Shown here: positions 59,737-64,000 of the stretch, piece after piece | Layout: every line of letters starts with the position of its first letter | Position numbering within the stretch: the stretch's first letter is position 1 | Source of the DNA: Fasciolopsis buskii | Taxonomy: Eukaryota > Platyhelminthes > Trematoda > Plagiorchiida > Fasciolidae | DNA length: 64,000 nt | Assembly (NCBI GenBank): GCA_008360955.1 | Contig: LUCM01004235.1 | Location: 1-64,000, forward strand | Reading direction: 5' to 3' | Translations under genes and position numbers: made by a program | The notes under the pieces: model-generated | The model's database searches: none | The model's input: the letters and a program-made list of their open reading frames with translations, nothing else | Told to the model about the DNA's origin: nothing

Positions 59737-60163
59737 CTAATTTCTGTTTATGCGGTTTTATTGTGATCCGAATGTTGTATTTACTTGACGAAAAATGGTT
59801 ATTTTTTATAAGCCAGTCATTAAACTGTTTTGATCTAAAACCGATATTCTCATACAGTTCTTCTTTAGTTGTTTGAATAAACAATCCATATCAAATGATC
59901 AAAACGAGAAAAGTCTTCTTAATTGGTAGTCCCACAGTTCCTAGTCTTTGTACTCATGTGAAAGTCCGTTTTCCGCATCTACTTCACAATATCACGAGCG
60001 CGGCGCGCACAAATGATGCGCATACAGGAATATCGAATTCAATGGAACATAGTGAAGATACTGGTGCGTATTCTTCCTTATGGAACATCACTGTGCAATT
60101 TTCTGTTATTGTGCTTTGCAACCGATAATCGATAAATTACCTTGTCCAATATCCTGACAAAAG

Positions 60164-60303
60164 ACCGCAATAAACTATTGTATTCGGTTTCAATGATTTT
60201 GCCTCCCCAACTCCACACCCTCAAAATTGATTGTTTTGAACTGTTTGTTAAGGCTAACGAAGACGAATTACTACCAATTGTGAAAAGATTTGCTTTGCTC
60301 ATT
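60164..60303 (+). CDS. Candidate exon ending at CTCATT|GTGAGT
   Basis: About 46 codons from an AAAAG acceptor to a consensus donor in phase 0. The reading LKIDCFELFVKANEDELL and PIVKRFALLI suggests paired helices. Its end phase matches the start of the candidate exon at 61,149, giving a continuous frame across the joint. Unassigned. Confidence 0.27.
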
Positions 60304-60807
60304 GTGAGTTCCTGGCTCCTAAGCCTGTTATTCAGATCAGCGTCAAAAAGCCGATTTCGGAATCTCAAGAAAATTAGTAAACTGGTTAAAGTCAGAATGA
60401 ATTGTCAAAATGATTTATGTTTGATTTACTCTTTCGAAACTCAACTTTAGAGTACACCTTTGGATTCAAGACAGTGATCATCATTAGAAGCAATACTAAA
60501 TTGCAAGACGTTGAGTGTTATCGCCGACATTTCGGCTGGAATATCTTTCGGACTTTACCACAAGTTGGAGTCAACGTTACTGCAAATAATGTACAGTAGA
60601 CCAAAATTTGTACAACTGCGTTCTCTTGGAAATAGCTCTGAGCTGAAGATATTCCAGCATTCGCTTTCACACTGGCGATAGCTTTTGCTGACAAAAGAAT
60701 TTGATTACACTTTCTTTAGCTTGAGTTATCAATGAAATAGCAGTGCACATCATTATCCAGAAAGGGAAGTGGGACCACCGGACGATTGCCAAATGGGGAT
60801 GTTGGCC

Positions 60808-60872
60808 GTCGGTGGAAGGATTTGAACCCGCGACCGGCATTGCACGACCTTATACACTTGGCCACAGCCGGT
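60808..60872 (-). repeat. tRNA-derived SINE-like or pseudo-tRNA fragment
   Basis: On the minus strand TGGCCAAGTGTATAAGG resembles a tRNA A box (60,851-60,867). GGTTCAAATCC (60,817-60,827) is a good B box, with a T-arm-like context CGCGGGTTCAAATCCTTCC. The D stem can pair (GGCC with GGTC), but only about 14 bases lie between D and T arms, too few for an anticodon arm, and the acceptor ends do not pair. So it is not a working tRNA. A tRNA-derived SINE head or decayed tRNA of Leu/Ser type fits. Confidence 0.45.
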
Positions 60873-61148
60873 CAAGAGAACTATCATCCAAACTGCGTTT
60901 CTCGGAAGGAATAACAATATATGCGACCGCGAGGGATAAGCTTCAGATCTTCAACAATTGTTTCATTTATGAATGACATTTTTATTTCCTATAAATTAAG
61001 TCACTTGCTGCTGATCTGCGCAGATCGCCGTGGCAACACCATCTTTGTAAGCCTTCCAAATCAAAAGTTCACTTCACTGGAATCGAAATTTAATTTGAAA
61101 CTCCAATTTTATTGGAATGATTTATTTACTACCGGCTTTCCATTTCAG

Positions 61149-61233
61149 GTTAATTTTGCCCTGAACAATCTGTTATCACGCAATCAAATTCACATTTCCA
61201 TACCGTTACTAAATCATCCGCGCACTTCACTGA
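61149..61233 (+). CDS. Candidate exon between CCATTTCAG and GTATGTG
   Basis: 85 bases with a pyrimidine-rich acceptor (GGCTTTCCATTTCAG) and donor CTGA|GTATGTG, open in frame: VNFALNNLLSRNQIHISIP then LLNHPRTSL. It starts in phase 0, agreeing with the exon ending at 60,303, and ends with one base over. Unassigned. Confidence 0.27.
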
Positions 61234-62255
61234 GTATGTGCCTAAGCGAACTTTTGTTTGTCTGAGTTACTTGCTGTTCCACGGAAAAACATTGTCTACG
61301 AACTTCATTTGATTGTGTCCAAGTTTGCCACGATCGAATCACACATTCGTTTGCCCCGCAAGCAGCAACCTACACGGCGCGGTTCCACATTTGAACAAAT
61401 AAATCAAGCCCAATAAAATTTTATGAATTTGTTGACTTCCAGGATGCCCACAACTGGGAGCAAAGTGATCCGTTGCCACGATCTATGCATAAAATGACCA
61501 ATTCTCTCTAGTTATATGGTTATTTCGTGCCTTTCAAACTGTGTAAGGCAAACTGATTATAATTCTTAGCGTGGCTAATCTGTGATTATCTAAGCACAGA
61601 CAGTCAATAAACATCAAACAAAGTGATTGTGTCCAGTGTCAAAAACCTCTTGGTAAATATATTTCAAAGTACATAACAGCCGAATATAAATCTTAACATT
61701 AGCAAGGCTGAGAAATTATTCCAATTTTTGTTTAATCAAGTCTGTTTTAGACTTTGGTCTATTTAATTGATAGTGTTTGACCTCTCTTGTGATGTGACAC
61801 CAGTGAAAATGATAACATCACTGAGTGCGCAAATGATTCTGACAAAATGGACTGGAATATACTCATCGGGGATTTTGTTTTCCCAGTCCCGCCGTTGATC
61901 CGTATTCAAATAATATATTCTGACGGATGGCGTACATTTATACATGAACGCAACGATCATGAACAAAAAATGCAGAAGTGGTCAACCAGAAATGTTCATC
62001 AGAACCGTAAAACTACTTTAGAGTTACTTGATCTAATCATTCTCCGCGGTGCTCAGGAAAACGTATGATCGGCAGAATGTTCATTATGGACAGACATCGC
62101 AACAAGCTGGAAACTCGGTAAAGCGCATGGGTTCGGGCCGTGTAGATGTAAAGATCATGGGCCCAGATCCTCCCACTTCGCCCCTCCGTTGGAAGCCGCC
62201 CCAAAACTGAAAACAATGTACAAGGTTGTTTTGCTGGGTTTTTGTTCGATTCCAG

Positions 62256-62453
62256 TTTCAAAACTTTCCCGTTATCTTGGCCCGACCTTTATTTGAATCG
62301 TTTCTTCTGCGAGCACATTTGGAAGATCTTAGTCAGGCAGCAGAGTTTGTCCCCATTGACTATTGTCTCAGCCTCTTCGAATTCGCATACTTTCCCCGTT
62401 CACAGCTAATCTCGAATATTCATCAGCCACCTGGTTATTTGACGTCTCCAAAA
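62256..62453 (+). CDS. Candidate exon, 66 codons, good acceptor
   Basis: 198 bases, phase 0 at both ends, after a long pyrimidine-rich acceptor (GGGTTTTTGTTCGATTCCAG) and before CCAAAA|GTGAAG. The peptide has FQNFPVILARPLFESFLLRA, HLEDLSQAAEFVPIDYCLSL and FEFAYFPRSQ. This is the most exon-like piece on the plus strand in the right third of the window. It would need an intermediate exon to join 61,233. Family unknown. Confidence 0.33.
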
Positions 62454-63126
62454 GTGAAGCATATTCCGCGAAGCTTCAAGTTAGGTATTTGTGCAAGTAA
62501 CAGAACTCGTCCCCTGTCCCTAGCAATATAAATTCGGCTTTGTAAGGTTGCATCAACAAAATTCACTGAAACAAATTAGATTTAATTGAACAAAGGAAAA
62601 CGTGAATCATCCGATACAGTCTTTCGTCAAAGTTGATATTGTGTACGTCAAATGCTTTCCATCCAGTTTGTCGTAATCTACCGGTCCCATTGTGATGGAA
62701 ACACTCGATGCAATTGCCCGACTGATATACCTCTTTAAACTAATAAGTATGGCTGGTTGGGATGAAATGTTTAGAAAAGTCACGTTTACGTGCTGGTTAA
62801 ATTGAATGCCGACTATCACCCTTCTCTAGTGCTGCGGAGCGAGGACTGATTCGGGATATCTTAGGCTAACTGAGAAATGACCCTTCAGAAGGCACCCTCA
62901 GTTTCAATTGCAAACTAAAGTGTAAATCTAGTTTTGATAGCAATAAACAGTAAATCCACTCCAAAGAAAGCAACGATGCCCACGTATTCAAACAAATAAC
63001 CATGCGTCAAGATTATCGGGTGTGAAACAAACTCAAAATAAGCATATTCCTGAATCTGGTATTACTGCCGTGGTCACTATTGACACTATAATTTAAATCT
63101 AAGTTTGCCATCGACTTATCTCTCCT

Positions 63127-63683
63127 GCAATTATTTATAAACCTGTTCGAAAGATCGCATACCAGCCCTCATCCAGCGGATTATTAGAGAGATTCCATGG
63201 ACAAGTAATAACTTCTTACGCAGCCAACTGCCATTCATTTAGGTGGACCAATGCAATTCCGTTGAACACATTGTACATCGGCACCGCGTTGAAGAAAGAA
63301 TTTGGTTTTTGCACAGTGGATGTTGCATTTCACACGTGCTTGCAGCTACCTGGTGGAGGCTTTCGTCATAATAACCATATTATTCACCCGTTCATGTTTG
63401 TCAGCCAATTAAAATCATAAATGATAATACTAAGGTGCCAGCTGACTAGTCGTACTTATAGCCCAAAAGAGCTAACTAGATGTATACTTGCATTAATTTT
63501 TCGGCCTTCTGCGAAACCCCATGGCATTCAGCATACCCAGATCCGTTCTTCCTTATTTCCTTTCACAGAAACTACTTCTTTACTGACAAAGCCGGCCACA
63601 CAGACACCATAAGTATTCAGCCTTTGGATGTAGCGTTTCTCGATTTAGGCTTCTTGACTGGAGATCCTTATGTGATATTGTGA
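63127..63683 (+). mobile_element. Gypsy-type LTR retrotransposon, integrase C-terminal half
   Basis: The frame 63,127-63,420 carries the end of the integrase catalytic core: KIAYQPSSSGLLERFHG, where the Glu of LLER (63,187-63,189) is the third residue of the D-D-E triad. WTNAIPLNTLYIGTALKKEF and QLPGGGF follow, in the usual order. After a stop, another frame gives the C-terminal domain: PKELTRC (about 63,445-63,480) and FFTDKAGHTDTISIQPLD followed by VAFLD (63,575-63,645), matching the DTISIDRLKPAFLD-type end. Integrase joins element DNA to the host chromosome. The two Asp residues and the upstream reverse transcriptase were not found, and frame changes make the copy dead. No LTR was identified in the remaining 300 bases. 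Confidence 0.87.
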
Positions 63684-64000
63684 AGTTTGTCGAGATTCGT
63701 GACGGTTGACACTCTACCCAACGCTTCCGCCCATGGTGGCAGACTTTCAAACCCCTTTTCCTTTTTCACTAATTTAAATTAATCCAAGGTACTGCAGGCG
63801 AACGGTTGATGGTCTGGGAGGGGACGTCGCTTTTTATGCTCCAATCTGAAGCTCAGCCTCAGCGTTGGAATTTTGAACCAAATCGCAATCCTAACAAGTA
63901 AACGACCGTAGCACGTGACTTGATCGAAGGGCTTATGCTTAAGCTACCAGTTGTGTAGATTTTCAGTCACAGCTCGACACCAAAAGCAAATAGATGCTGT
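63684..64000. other. Sequence after the Gypsy integrase
   Basis: A purine run, GGTCTGGGAGGGGACG, at about 63,811-63,826 could be the polypurine tract that precedes a 3' LTR, but no LTR boundary or second copy can be shown inside the window. Confidence 0.25.

Noticed and set aside
61024..61046. A 23-base micro-exon between CTGATCTGCGCAG and GTAAGC
   Set aside because: Including it shifts the following candidate exon at 61,149 into a frame with an early stop. The sites alone are not enough.
1..64000. CRISPR arrays, bacterial operons, phage or viral genomes
   Set aside because: No direct-repeat arrays with spacers, no ribosome-binding-site-led gene series and no viral structural genes were seen. 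All retroelement signals are of animal transposon families.

Overview
The window reads as nuclear DNA of a metazoan, most likely a parasitic flatworm and probably a trematode. It has no bacterial-style operons and no dense coding. Open frames are short and scattered. The only sequences I can assign firmly to families are decayed retroelements: RTE, CR1/L2-like and Jockey/CR1-like non-LTR elements, one Penelope-like GIY-YIG domain and one Gypsy integrase. This mixture, the style of the RTE C-terminal region and one apparent 29-nt intron fit trematode genomes. The assignment is inference from recalled families, not from a search.

Layout. 1-1,615: RTE reverse transcriptase remnants arranged head to head as a short inverted repeat. 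1.6-6.9 kb: unassigned sequence with a few open frames. 6.9-7.9 kb: CR1/L2-like reverse transcriptase (minus). 7.9-15.1 kb: mostly unassigned. 15.1-17.6 kb: a long Jockey/CR1-type element with endonuclease and reverse transcriptase parts (minus). 17.6-38.4 kb: unassigned sequence with isolated candidate exons, among them a possible DEG/ENaC exon near 23.0 kb and a small secreted Cys-containing protein near 28.0 kb. 38.5-39.4 kb: a second CR1/L2-like fragment with an intact YADD. 39,379-48,447: a very large, almost perfect inverted repeat with arms of about 3.7 kb and a 1.69-kb spacer. The right arm contains the only assembly gap. 50.2-52.7 kb: Penelope GIY-YIG, RTE and LINE endonuclease fragments in series (plus). 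53.7-54.1 kb: a two-exon candidate gene with a 29-nt intron (minus). 57.5-58.0 kb: a 174-codon open frame. 59.2-62.5 kb: a series of plausible plus-strand exons with a tRNA-derived SINE-like piece between them. 63.1-63.7 kb: Gypsy integrase C-terminal half.

The most striking property is structural. Three separate pairs of near-identical inverted copies lie in one window whose transposons are otherwise badly decayed: 1-205 with 1,033-1,237; 39,379-43,042 with 44,733-48,447; and 43,929-44,378 with 52,255-52,704. Either recent inverted duplication or arm-to-arm conversion has acted here, or the assembly has joined copies of one locus wrongly. The gap inside one arm keeps the second reading open.

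No complete gene with a known function could be established. Candidate exons rest on open frame, start codon, splice consensus and signal or membrane character only, and carry low confidence.
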